Shown: in pieces, positions 16,434-24,073 of the stretch | How positions within the stretch are numbered: the first letter of the stretch is position 1 | How the letters are laid out: each line of letters starts with the position of its first letter | Origin: Capnocytophaga ochracea DSM 7271 | Lineage (GTDB): Bacteria; Bacteroidota; Bacteroidia; Flavobacteriales; Flavobacteriaceae | Length of the DNA: 64,000 nucleotides | Assembly: GCF_000023285.1 (NCBI RefSeq) | Contig: NC_013162.1 | Location: 496,001-560,000, forward strand | Reading direction: 5' to 3' | Made by a program: the position numbers and the translations under genes | Notes under the pieces: generated by a model | What the model was told of the DNA's origin: nothing | Database searches by the model: none | The model's input: the letters and a program-made list of their open reading frames with translations, nothing else

Positions 16434-18577
16434 TATTTCACTATCTTCATCTCATTTAGCAAATATCCTGCTCCGGCGTATTTATCAATGATAAACAGCA
16501 CATAGCGAATATCTACCATAATATTGCGACATATTTTAGGGTCGTAGTGGATATCGCTCATTGTGCCTTCCCACACACGATCGAAATTGAGACCGATAAG
16601 GTTACCTTGTGCGTCTATCGCAGGACTGCCTGAGTTGCCTCCCGTGGTGTGATTGGTTGCTATAAAACACACAGGCATCTTGCCGTTTTTGCCGTAAATA
16701 CCATAGTCTTTTTTCTCATAGAGCTCGCGCAGTTTGGCGGGCACATTAAATTCGTAGTCGTTAGGCACGTATTTCTCCATTACACCGTCTAAATAAGTCA
16801 TATAATCATAGGTTATAGCATCCGAAGGTGAGTAACCCGCTACCTTGCCATAAGTAACGCGCAAAGTGCTATTGGCATCAGGGAAAATGCGGTCTTGAGG
16901 TTTCGAGAACTCCAAGATAGCCTTCATATAAGTACGTTGTAAGGTGGTAATCTCGCTGTCCAACTGTCGGTAAGTAGGCACTACAGTTCCGTAGAAATGA
17001 GCGACAATTTGCTGTACAAATTGTACGCCTATGTCATTTTTGAGGCGCCTTTCAAAAGCTTCATCAGGTAGGTTGAGTACTTTTCCCATTTCGGTTTTAG
17101 AAGCCAAAAACGACTCTTTATAGAGTTTGTCAGCCAATGTGTGTATCTCAAACTGTTGTAAGTTAGGCGAGAGTAGCGTTTTAGGCATCGCCTGAGCATA
17201 ATACACTACTGCTTTTTCAAATACGGCTTTATCTACATTCACATCGTAGTTTTTAAATACCGTTTCAAAGTTGTTTAAAAGGGTCTTCTTGCGGTCGTTG
17301 AACGATTGTGTTCCTTTCTCGTGCAGCGCATTTTGCAGTTGAAGGATTTTATAGCCATTTGCCAGCAAGTCGATATTGCGCTGTACCAACTCCGAAAAGA
17401 GGTCTACTGCCAAAGCATAGTTTTGTATTTGAGCGTATTTTTCAGTAAACTGAGGTAAAATATAACCATATTCAGCAGTTTTACCTGCTTTTTCTATCTC
17501 TTTTTGAAATTTCTGTTCTTGAGCGCGTTTGATAGCTACCGCATCCGATTTTTTCAACCCTTGTGTTTCACCTATCCACTTTTTCCAATAGTTGGCAACA
17601 CTGGCGTATTTAGAGGCGTATTTTATTTTTATTTCGTTGCTGTTGCGCATAAAGCCGTCTTGCACTTTGAGCACCACATCGCGAATGCCTATCTTAGCAG
17701 GATTCAGTACATTCACAATTTGTTCCACTGCTACGGCAGGTAAATATTCTTCAGTACGACCTGGATAACCGAAGACCATTGTAAAATCGCCTGCTTTCAC
17801 TCCTTTTAGCGAGATAGGAAAGAAGTGTTTGGGGCGATAGGGCACGTTGTCTTTGGAGTAGGCTGCGGGGCGGTTGTTTTTATCGGCGTATACACGGAAA
17901 AGCGAGAAGTCACCCGTATGGCGAGGCCATACCCAATTATCGGTATCCGAACCAAATTTGCCTATAGCCGAAGGCGGTGCACCTACTAAACGCACATCTT
18001 TAAAAGTTTCTACTACAAAAAGGATATAGTGATTGCCCTCGTAGAAAGCACGAACCCGATTCTCTTGCCACGCTTCTTTAGGCGAGTTTTTCACCAAAGA
18101 GGCAATATTGCGTTCTATCTGAGAGGCGCGAACGCTCTCACTACTTAGGTTTTGAGTATCGGCGAGTACTTTTTGGGTAACATCTTCAATACGTACAATA
18201 AAAGTAACTTCTAAATTCTTGTTAGGCAACTCTTCCGATAGATTTTTAGCCCAAAAACCATCGGTAAGGTAATCGTTTTGCACTGAGGAATGCGCTTGTA
18301 TCTGTCCGTAGCCACAATGGTGATTAGTGAGCAGTAGCCCTTTATCCGAAATCATTTCGGCAGTACAGCCTCCATTGAAATGAGGCACGGCGTCTTTCAA
18401 GCTCGACTTATTGACGCTATAAATATCACTCACCGACATTTTCATACCTAAGGACTTCATTTCTCTGGCATTCATACCCTCCAAAAGCGAAGGAATCCAC
18501 ATACCGCCTTGCTGTGCCGTTAAGGTAACAGGTAACAAGTAAAAGCTAAAAAGTAATAAAGAGATAAACTTCTTCAT
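16433..18577 (-). CDS. dpp11: S46 dipeptidyl-peptidase, DPP11-like (Asp/Glu-specific)
   Basis: A 714-residue secreted serine exopeptidase of family S46, which releases N-terminal dipeptides in the periplasm. MKKFISLLLFSFYLLPVTLTA is a signal peptide and the ATG at 18577 is preferred to a GTG two codons upstream. The chymotrypsin-like double barrel carries the His in LLTNHHCGYG (about residue 85), an Asp near GSDTDNWVWPRHTGD, and Ser649 in TTGGNSGSPAID. Eighteen residues after that Ser comes Arg (GLNFDRVWEG), the spacing of Ser655-Arg673 in Porphyromonas gingivalis DPP11; DPP7 has Gly there. Acidic P1 specificity is inferred from this. Its stop overlaps a now broken gene. Confidence 0.92.
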   Translation of the reverse strand: MKKFISLLLFSFYLLPVTLTAQQGGMWIPSLLEGMNAREMKSLGMKMSVSDIYSVNKSSLKDAVPHFNGGCTAEMISDKGLLLTNHHCGYGQIQAHSSVQNDYLTDGFWAKNLSEELPNKNLEVTFIVRIEDVTQKVLADTQNLSSESVRASQIERNIASLVKNSPKEAWQENRVRAFYEGNHYILFVVETFKDVRLVGAPPSAIGKFGSDTDNWVWPRHTGDFSLFRVYADKNNRPAAYSKDNVPYRPKHFFPISLKGVKAGDFTMVFGYPGRTEEYLPAVAVEQIVNVLNPAKIGIRDVVLKVQDGFMRNSNEIKIKYASKYASVANYWKKWIGETQGLKKSDAVAIKRAQEQKFQKEIEKAGKTAEYGYILPQFTEKYAQIQNYALAVDLFSELVQRNIDLLANGYKILQLQNALHEKGTQSFNDRKKTLLNNFETVFKNYDVNVDKAVFEKAVVYYAQAMPKTLLSPNLQQFEIHTLADKLYKESFLASKTEMGKVLNLPDEAFERRLKNDIGVQFVQQIVAHFYGTVVPTYRQLDSEITTLQRTYMKAILEFSKPQDRIFPDANSTLRVTYGKVAGYSPSDAITYDYMTYLDGVMEKYVPNDYEFNVPAKLRELYEKKDYGIYGKNGKMPVCFIATNHTTGGNSGSPAIDAQGNLIGLNFDRVWEGTMSDIHYDPKICRNIMVDIRYVLFIIDKYAGAGYLLNEMKIVK

Positions 18578-18618
18578 AGTCACTGTTTAAATTAAAGTGC
18601 AAATATAGGGAATATTTT

Positions 18619-19305
18619 CTAAAAATTTGGTTTTAACTGTTGTTTGTTGTTGTAGAAATCTTCAATGACTTTAATCACTTCGTCTTCGGTGTCTACTAAG
18701 TGAAACAAATCCAAATCCTCAGCACTAATATTATTAAATTTCTCTAATAATATCTTTTTTATCCAGTCTACAAGTCCGCTCCAATAATCTGTACCGACTA
18801 AAATAATAGGAATTTTGTCTATTTTATAAGTTTGCACGAGAGTGAGGGTCTCGAAGAGTTCGTCGAGGGTACCAAAGCCCCCAGGCATTGCTACAAATGC
18901 CTTAGAATACTTTACAAACATCACCTTACGCGCAAAGAAGTAGTTGAATTTAATATTCTTGTCGTGGTCGATATAAGAGTTATTCGTCTGCTCGAAAGGC
19001 AAATCAATATTCAGTCCTGCCGATACACCTTTGTTTAGGTGCGCACCTTTGTTGCCCGCCTCCATAATACCAGGTCCACCGCCGGTTATAATACCGAAGC
19101 CTTCATCTACTATCTTTTGGGCAATACGCACAGTGAGTTCGTAATAAGGTGTTTCAGGCTTAATACGTGCCGAACCAAAAATACATACACAAGGTCCTAT
19201 GGAGCTCATCTGCTCATAGCCGTGTACAAATTCTCCCATTATTTTAAATATCGACCAAGCGTCGTGTGTTTTAGTTTCGTTCCAAACTTTTGAATGTTTT
19301 TTCAT
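18619..19305 (-). CDS. LOG family (lysine decarboxylase-like) protein
   Basis: A 228-residue cytoplasmic protein of the LOG family, which in characterised members cleaves cytokinin riboside 5'-monophosphates or purine nucleotides to base and ribose phosphate. Motifs are IFGSARIKPETPYY, GFGIITGGGPGIMEAGNKGAH (about residues 75-95) and MPGGFGTLDELFETLTL, the family PGGxGTxxE signature. A longer frame opens upstream to 19509, but residues before MKKHSKVWNET are encoded by spacer that includes a palindrome and a repeat, so 19305 is chosen. It lies 41 bases upstream of the S46 peptidase start on the same strand. Confidence 0.88.
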   Translation of the reverse strand: MKKHSKVWNETKTHDAWSIFKIMGEFVHGYEQMSSIGPCVCIFGSARIKPETPYYELTVRIAQKIVDEGFGIITGGGPGIMEAGNKGAHLNKGVSAGLNIDLPFEQTNNSYIDHDKNIKFNYFFARKVMFVKYSKAFVAMPGGFGTLDELFETLTLVQTYKIDKIPIILVGTDYWSGLVDWIKKILLEKFNNISAEDLDLFHLVDTEDEVIKVIEDFYNNKQQLKPNF

Positions 19306-19419
19306 TGAGTTAAATGTTAAAAGTGAATAGTAAAAAGTTGTATTTATTTCAGTTTTATCCCTCTGTATTTCTTTATCTTCTCCTATTTTTATAATCAATC
19401 TTTTATCTCCAATCTGTAG

Positions 19420-19439
19420 GGGCGAATTGCAATTCGCCC
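19420..19439. repeat. perfect 20-base palindrome
   Basis: GGGCGAATTGCAATTCGCCC is fully self-complementary. It sits between the LOG gene and the decayed gene at 19470 and resembles short palindromic intergenic elements found in many genomes. Only one copy was seen in this window. Confidence 0.6.
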
Positions 19440-19469
19440 TTAATAAGTCAATCTCAATCTTGATTTGTG

Positions 19470-19683
19470 TTAAGTTTGAGGAGTATAGTTTTTCCAACCA
19501 TATTCGCAATATTTTTCAGTAGGCATAAATTCGGCAACTCCACCGTCTAAATCGTCATCTATATAGTCATACAAAAATCGGTTTTTGTTATCTACATACC
19601 ATTTAACGAATAGTTTTCCTTTAAAACACCCGTAGCACTCTGTTTAGGGTCTTCTTTCAGTTCATAGGTAGCACAAAAGCGTT
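19470..19683 (-). pseudogene. frameshifted remnant of a small gene
   Basis: On the minus strand one frame reads CATYELKEDPKQ, and a second frame then continues as CYGCFKGKLFVKWYVDNKN, further aromatic and acidic sequence, and ends EYGWKNYTPQT before TAA at 19470-19472. The two pieces join if about one base is added or lost near 19640. The 5' end is missing and abuts the stop of the VWA gene. The sequence looks like a real small acidic protein rather than chance reading, but I cannot name the family. Confidence 0.5.
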
Positions 19684-19684
19684 A

Positions 19685-20851
19685 TTACACTTCCTTATCT
19701 GTGCGACTTGCTCTCTCAAATTTCTTCAGGTCATTCCCTTTGAGGGCGTTCTCTACGAGTTCGGGCAGGCGGTCAGGTGTACAGGCAAAGCAGGCGATGC
19801 CGAGTTTGCTGATTTCTTTACCGAGTTTCTCATCGTAATCAGGGCGACCGCTGTCAGAAAGGGCTAAGAGCACCAATACCTTTACGCCTTCTTGGTGCAT
19901 CTCGTTTAGGCGACGCAAGAGTCCAGCGCGTACACCTCCTTCATAAAGGTCAGAAATGAGAATAAACATCGTTTTGCGCGGATTCTCAATAAGTGTTTGG
20001 CAATACGCCACCGATTTATTAATGTCAGTCCCTCCTCCTAACTGTACCCCAAAAAGCATATCCACAGGGTCTTCACGACAGACTTCCGTAAGGTCGGTTA
20101 CTTCTGTATCAAACACTACCACGTGTGTATCAAGGGCTGGCATACTTGCAAAGATAGACCCCATTACTGACGAATATATAATCGAATCACACATCGAACC
20201 ACTCTGGTCGATGTCCAAAATCACTGTCCAGTTCTTTTGGCGCTGGGTGCGTTCAAAAAAATAGAACTTTTCAGGAATAAGTCGCTTGGTAGCGGTATCG
20301 TAGTTCTTGAGGTTGCGCTGAATTGTGCGCTTCCAGTCGGTCGACGAGAAGTTGGCAATAGGCGTATGCGCTTTTTTGTTGAGCGCACAGGTAACAGCAC
20401 GGCGTAGGTCTTGCTCCATACGCTTCATAATCTCATCGACTACCTCTTTCACCAGTTCGCGTGCAGTATTTTTAGATTTGGCAGGTATTTGCCCTTTGAG
20501 TGCCATCAAAGTGCCCACCATAGAGATATCGGGCTTCACGTTTTTAAGGGTTTCGGGTTCAAATAGTAGTTTGGTGAGTCCTTTGCGCTCAATGGCATCG
20601 CTTTGAATCACGCTTACCACATCGGGAGGAAAGAACGAGCGCACATCGGTGAGCCACTTGGCTAAGTTAGGTGACGAACTGCCTAAACCTGCCGAGCGTT
20701 TGCCTCCATTATTACCGTTGCCTTCGGTATCGTCGTAGAGGGCAGCCAGCGTAGCGTCCATCAGCGATTGTTGTTCATTGAGCGATACCTCACCCAAAGC
20801 ATTCAAATCCTGACCCAAGATAAGTCGCCAACGTGTAATTAGGTCGTCCAT
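19685..20851 (-). CDS. VWA (CoxE-like) domain protein
   Basis: A 388-residue cytoplasmic protein. Residues 1-190 are a helical region with a Gly/Asn-rich linker (EGNGNNGGKRSAG). The rest is a von Willebrand factor A domain with the MIDAS motif DIDQSGSM (about residue 215), a Thr in GGGTDINKSV, and the Asp in ILISDLYEGG. Such proteins usually pair with a MoxR-type AAA+ ATPase for metal insertion, chaperone or conflict functions, and often sit beside SWIM zinc-finger and DUF5682 genes. None of these is nearby. Its ATG overlaps the stop of the outer-membrane protein gene (TAATG), so the two are coupled. Confidence 0.85.
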   Translation of the reverse strand: MDDLITRWRLILGQDLNALGEVSLNEQQSLMDATLAALYDDTEGNGNNGGKRSAGLGSSSPNLAKWLTDVRSFFPPDVVSVIQSDAIERKGLTKLLFEPETLKNVKPDISMVGTLMALKGQIPAKSKNTARELVKEVVDEIMKRMEQDLRRAVTCALNKKAHTPIANFSSTDWKRTIQRNLKNYDTATKRLIPEKFYFFERTQRQKNWTVILDIDQSGSMCDSIIYSSVMGSIFASMPALDTHVVVFDTEVTDLTEVCREDPVDMLFGVQLGGGTDINKSVAYCQTLIENPRKTMFILISDLYEGGVRAGLLRRLNEMHQEGVKVLVLLALSDSGRPDYDEKLGKEISKLGIACFACTPDRLPELVENALKGNDLKKFERASRTDKEV

Positions 20852-21594
20852 TATAAAATATAAAAAAGTAATCCTAATTGTAACACATTCGATTTGAGAC
20901 TCGTACCATCAGTAGTTTTAGCATCTTTCAGCAAAGGGGTAAGATTGTACTGCACATAGAAGTTCAAGGCGTTATACCCAAAGGCAATAAAAGGCTTTAC
21001 TTGAAACGTATGAGCTATATCGGAGTTCTGAAAAGCTATCGAAACACCATCAGCAGTATATAAACTTCTACCGCTGAAGATATAGGCAAAACGCGCTCCT
21101 GTATACACACGCCAAAACTTATGACTGTAAGGAGTAGAGGTGCGAAAGCGAAACTCTACGGGTATTTCTACCGAATGCGTCTCGAAGAAATTACGAGTGA
21201 TGTTCCGGTCGCTGAAACGTTCTACTATCTCATAGCTCACGCCCGAAACCATTTTGTTAGCCACCATATTGTTGTACACCAAATCGTAAGCATAGCCTAT
21301 GCCCACCCCAAAGCCTATATTATGCGCTTTGTTCATAGGTAGGTCGCGAATGAAACCTACGTGAATCCCCCTTGAAAGGTTGTGTTGCACCACGCTATTT
21401 GCTTTACCAGCCAAATAGTCATAAGTAAGACCGAAGTAAAATTGGTCTTCGAGGTAGTGCAGGTCTGCCTCCGTATCGGTAGCAGTAGCCGTTTGTGGGG
21501 TGCTTATCATTCCATCATCGTTATTCTCTTGAGCAAAAGTAAAGAGCGAAAAGTGAAGAGCGAAAAGCAACAGTATCCTATTTAGTTTGTTCAT
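20851..21594 (-). CDS. PorT-family outer-membrane beta-barrel protein
   Basis: A 247-residue secreted protein. The signal peptide (about residues 1-21) ends at LFTFAQ. The rest alternates aromatic and polar residues in strands such as QFYFGLTYDYLAG, GIHVGFIRDL, GFGVGIGYAYD and VEIPVEFRFRTS, and ends with LQLGLLFYIL, a typical terminal barrel strand. It matches the porin-like/PorT group of Bacteroidota. True PorT is part of the type IX secretion machinery, but many paralogues exist, so that role is only a possibility. It shares one base with the VWA gene downstream. Confidence 0.75.
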   Translation of the reverse strand: MNKLNRILLLFALHFSLFTFAQENNDDGMISTPQTATATDTEADLHYLEDQFYFGLTYDYLAGKANSVVQHNLSRGIHVGFIRDLPMNKAHNIGFGVGIGYAYDLVYNNMVANKMVSGVSYEIVERFSDRNITRNFFETHSVEIPVEFRFRTSTPYSHKFWRVYTGARFAYIFSGRSLYTADGVSIAFQNSDIAHTFQVKPFIAFGYNALNFYVQYNLTPLLKDAKTTDGTSLKSNVLQLGLLFYIL

Positions 21595-21822
21595 CTTTTT
21601 TGTTGCATATTTTGGGCAAAGGTAAGAATAATTAGCAAATTAACAAATTTGCTAATTTCCAAATTTTCTAATTCTCTAATTTCCCAACCCGCCCATTCTC
21701 TTTCCGTCACACTTCCCCCTAGTGCCTATGGCCTAAGGCCTAGTGCCTTTTCCCTTTCTTTCGCCTCGAAACCCCGTCTTTACCATTTTTTGCATCGTTG
21801 TATTATACTATGAGTCAATTAC

Positions 21823-21888
21823 TTATATACCCTTCCTATACCAATCGTCCAAGATTCGTATAAGCTTCCTATAAGCTCTCTATAAGCT
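21823..21888 (-). repeat. 11-base phased array, family 1, copy 2 (6 units)
   Basis: Reverse complement of the array at 7752-7817, same six units with few differences. Confidence 0.85.
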
Positions 21889-22034
21889 AACCCCACCCAT
21901 CTTACACCCCTTTTTCACCAAAATTTCTCTCAGCCTTCTTCTGAACTTCTCCGATATCTTCCGAATCTTCCACCCCCTCCTCTGACCTGTCCGATCCGTC
22001 TGAAAAGACCGACCCGTCCATTCCCCTTGTTAGT

Positions 22035-22079
22035 ATTATTGACATTTCTGGTATTTCTAGTATTTCTGGCATTATTGGC
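22035..22079 (-). repeat. 9-base tandem array, 5 units
   Basis: Read on the minus strand: GCCAATAAT, GCCAGAAAT, ACTAGAAAT, ACCAGAAAT, GTCAATAAT. The copy at 7570-7605 lacks the ACTAGAAAT unit. Confidence 0.75.
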
Positions 22080-22159
22080 ATTTACCTAATTCTCTCATTT
22101 CCTCATTTCCTAATTCTCTTGCCTTTCTGAATGATTGTAATAAATGTAATAAAAACTAT

Positions 22160-22190
22160 TTGTCTATTTAGAAAATTATTTTTACTTTTG
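22160..22190 (+). promoter_or_regulatory. promoter of the metX cluster
   Basis: TTG at 22160-22162, 20 bases, TACTTTTG at 22183-22190. It implies a leader of about 125 bases before the start at 22322. Confidence 0.75.
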
Positions 22191-22231
22191 CGCCTTTCAA
22201 AATCAATATAAAAATAATAGCGTTTTAACAC

Positions 22232-22275
22232 AGAATTATTTTCCGATTAGAGTATCTGAAAAAGAAAATAATTCT
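22232..22275 (+). promoter_or_regulatory. hairpin in the metX leader
   Basis: AGAATTATTTTC (22232-22243) and GAAAATAATTCT (22264-22275) are perfect 12-base complements around a 20-base loop within the long untranslated leader. It could control expression, but I cannot match it to a known SAM riboswitch. Confidence 0.45.
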
Positions 22276-22321
22276 AAATATATCTAAATGCTTTTCATAT
22301 AAACTATTTCGCAACGCCTTT

Positions 22322-23296
22322 ATGTCCGATATTCTACATTACCCTCTTACTGATTTCGTTACCTCTTGTGGGGTGCGTATTCCCGCTCTTAGGGTATATT
22401 ATCAAGTGTTTGGAAAAGCCTTAGGCACAGCTCCGGTGGTAGTGGTGAATCACGCTTTTACAGGCAATTCACAAGTAACGGGTGAAAACGGCTGGTGGAA
22501 AGAAGCCATCGGTGAAGGGAAGTTGATAGATACCCTTAAATACACGGTAGTAGCTTTTAATATCCCTGGCAATGGTTTTGGAGCACGCGAAGAAGATATG
22601 ATTCCTAACTATGAGCATTGGGCGGGTATAGATATAGCGCGTATTTTCAACAAAGGGCTCACCGAGCATTTAGGACTTAAAGAAGTATTTGCCCTTGTAG
22701 GGTGCTCGTTAGGTGGCGGTATTGCTTGGGAAATGGCTGCCCTCGCTCCTACCCTTTTCAAAGAATTGGTAATCGTAGCTGCCGATTGGAAAGCAACCGA
22801 CTGGATTATAGGCAACTGCCTCTTGCAAGAGCAGATACTCAAAAACTCTACACACCCCTTGCACGATGCACGTCTCCACGCGATGTTGTGTTACCGCACT
22901 CCTCAATCGTTAAAATTGAAGTTTGAGCGCACCACCAACATTCCGTTGCAGTTGTACAATGTAGAAACGTGGCTCTTACACCACGGCGACAAGCTGCACA
23001 AACGCTTCTCACTCTCCGCCTACAAACTGATGAACCAATTGGTAAAAACGATAGATATTTCAAAAGAACGCGGTAGTTTTGCCGAGGCTGTAGCGCCTAT
23101 CACCGCACACATTACCATTGTAAGCACTGATTCTGATTTGTATTTCGTTCCTCAAGAGAACCGCGATACCGTAACCGAACTGCGCGAAATGGGTAAAACC
23201 GTAGATTATTACGAAATCCACTCCGTACACGGTCACGATGCTTTCCTGATAGAACACAAACAGTTAGAACAGTTTTTAAAGAAAGTGTTTAATTAA
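22322..23296 (+). CDS. metX: homoserine O-acetyltransferase family protein
   Basis: A 324-residue alpha/beta hydrolase-fold acyltransferase expected to make O-acetylhomoserine from homoserine and acetyl-CoA for methionine synthesis. The early VVVNHAFTGNSQ and FNIPGNGFG segments, the nucleophile Ser129 in LVGCSLGGGIAWEMA, the Asp in STDSDLYFVPQE and the His in VHGHDAFLIEH give a complete triad. It is shorter than typical MetX (about 350-380) but has the family order. The aspartokinase-homoserine dehydrogenase gene that supplies its substrate lies two genes downstream. Its TAA stop falls in a heptamer array. Confidence 0.85.
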   Translation: MSDILHYPLTDFVTSCGVRIPALRVYYQVFGKALGTAPVVVVNHAFTGNSQVTGENGWWKEAIGEGKLIDTLKYTVVAFNIPGNGFGAREEDMIPNYEHWAGIDIARIFNKGLTEHLGLKEVFALVGCSLGGGIAWEMAALAPTLFKELVIVAADWKATDWIIGNCLLQEQILKNSTHPLHDARLHAMLCYRTPQSLKLKFERTTNIPLQLYNVETWLLHHGDKLHKRFSLSAYKLMNQLVKTIDISKERGSFAEAVAPITAHITIVSTDSDLYFVPQENRDTVTELREMGKTVDYYEIHSVHGHDAFLIEHKQLEQFLKKVFN

Positions 23297-23326
23297 TGAT
23301 TAATGATAAATTATTGATGGATAATG
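23292..23326 (+). repeat. heptamer tandem array (ATTAATG type)
   Basis: ATTAATG, ATTAATG, ATAAATT, ATTGATG, GATAATG. It spans the metX stop and the apparent start of the next gene. Confidence 0.65.
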
Positions 23327-24069
23327 GGCTCAATATTATAGCTAAAAGCTACGGAGCTCAAAATGCAAATAAAAAACTCCCTTTATTATTGCTATTTTTT
23401 ATAAGTGCATATGCGTTTACTTTTGCGCAGAGAAAAATAGAAGGTAAGTATTATATAAAGGACAAAGAAATGCACATAGAGTGTTGTGCTACTGATACCT
23501 ACACGTTTTATAGCAATGGCATTTTTAATTATGCTGAGGAAGGTGAGTTAGGAATTGTTCATTATGGCAAAGGTCATTACACCCTCACGAAGGATTCTTT
23601 AGTGTTAAATTACGATTTAACAGAGGTAAAATACCCTGGATATTATATCGCTAAACCATATACTAATTATAAAGATTACATCACTTTAAACTTAACAGTA
23701 TACGATTTAGAAAAGAAGCCTTTACCGAATGTAGATGTTTCTCTGTTTAAAGAAGGAGCGCCTACAGGAGGTGATACTGACGAAAATGGGAAATTGATTA
23801 TAAAAGTACCTAAGACGAATGGAAAGTGTGCTTTATTACTCGCCTATAATCACGAATCTATGTATAAAGTCGAATCTATAGACCTTAATTTATGCTATGA
23901 TTTAGAATTTTACCTCACTAAAACTCCGATGAGCTTTTTTGATATAGGAAATGCTATTAAAGATGAGGTAAGTCGTTTTAAAATTGTAAAACTTAGAGGA
24001 GATGAGTTTGTGGTGCGTAATGATAAAAAAGAAGAAGTTACTTTCAAAAAGGTAGAAGATAAAAAGTAA
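23296..24069 (+). CDS. secreted protein with carboxypeptidase-regulatory-like domain
   Basis: Up to 257 residues. A hydrophobic export signal (LPLLLLFFISAYAFTFAQ) is preceded by about 28 residues, of which the first ten come from a heptamer repeat; the true start is therefore uncertain, with ATG 23317 an alternative. The mature part has a beta-rich N-terminal region with a Cys pair (HIECCATD), then a CarboxypepD_reg-like domain (LTVYDLEKKPLPNVDVSLFK, TDENGKLIIKVPK). I do not know its function. It interrupts the methionine cluster and ends 4 bases before the aspartokinase gene. Confidence 0.65.
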   Translation: MINDKLLMDNGLNIIAKSYGAQNANKKLPLLLLFFISAYAFTFAQRKIEGKYYIKDKEMHIECCATDTYTFYSNGIFNYAEEGELGIVHYGKGHYTLTKDSLVLNYDLTEVKYPGYYIAKPYTNYKDYITLNLTVYDLEKKPLPNVDVSLFKEGAPTGGDTDENGKLIIKVPKTNGKCALLLAYNHESMYKVESIDLNLCYDLEFYLTKTPMSFFDIGNAIKDEVSRFKIVKLRGDEFVVRNDKKEEVTFKKVEDKK

Positions 24070-24073
24070 ACAA

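Larger units (their letters stand above)
21640..22130 (-). repeat. intergenic repeat mosaic, copy 2 (inverted)
   Basis: The 727-base gap before metX contains no gene. About 21745-22110 is the reverse complement of the mosaic at about 7550-7900, with octamer-like repeats on both sides (21650-21680, 22083-22120). Internal arrays: 11-base units at 21823-21888 and 9-base units at 22035-22079. Confidence 0.75.

Noticed and set aside
19306-19509. N-terminal extension of the LOG protein
   Set aside because: The extra 68 residues come from spacer with a perfect palindrome and part of a decayed gene, and LOG proteins begin near the MKKHSKVWNE segment.
22191-22321. SAM-II riboswitch in the metX leader
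   Set aside because: The conserved pseudoknot sequence of SAM-II could not be aligned by eye. Only a 12-base stem is supported.
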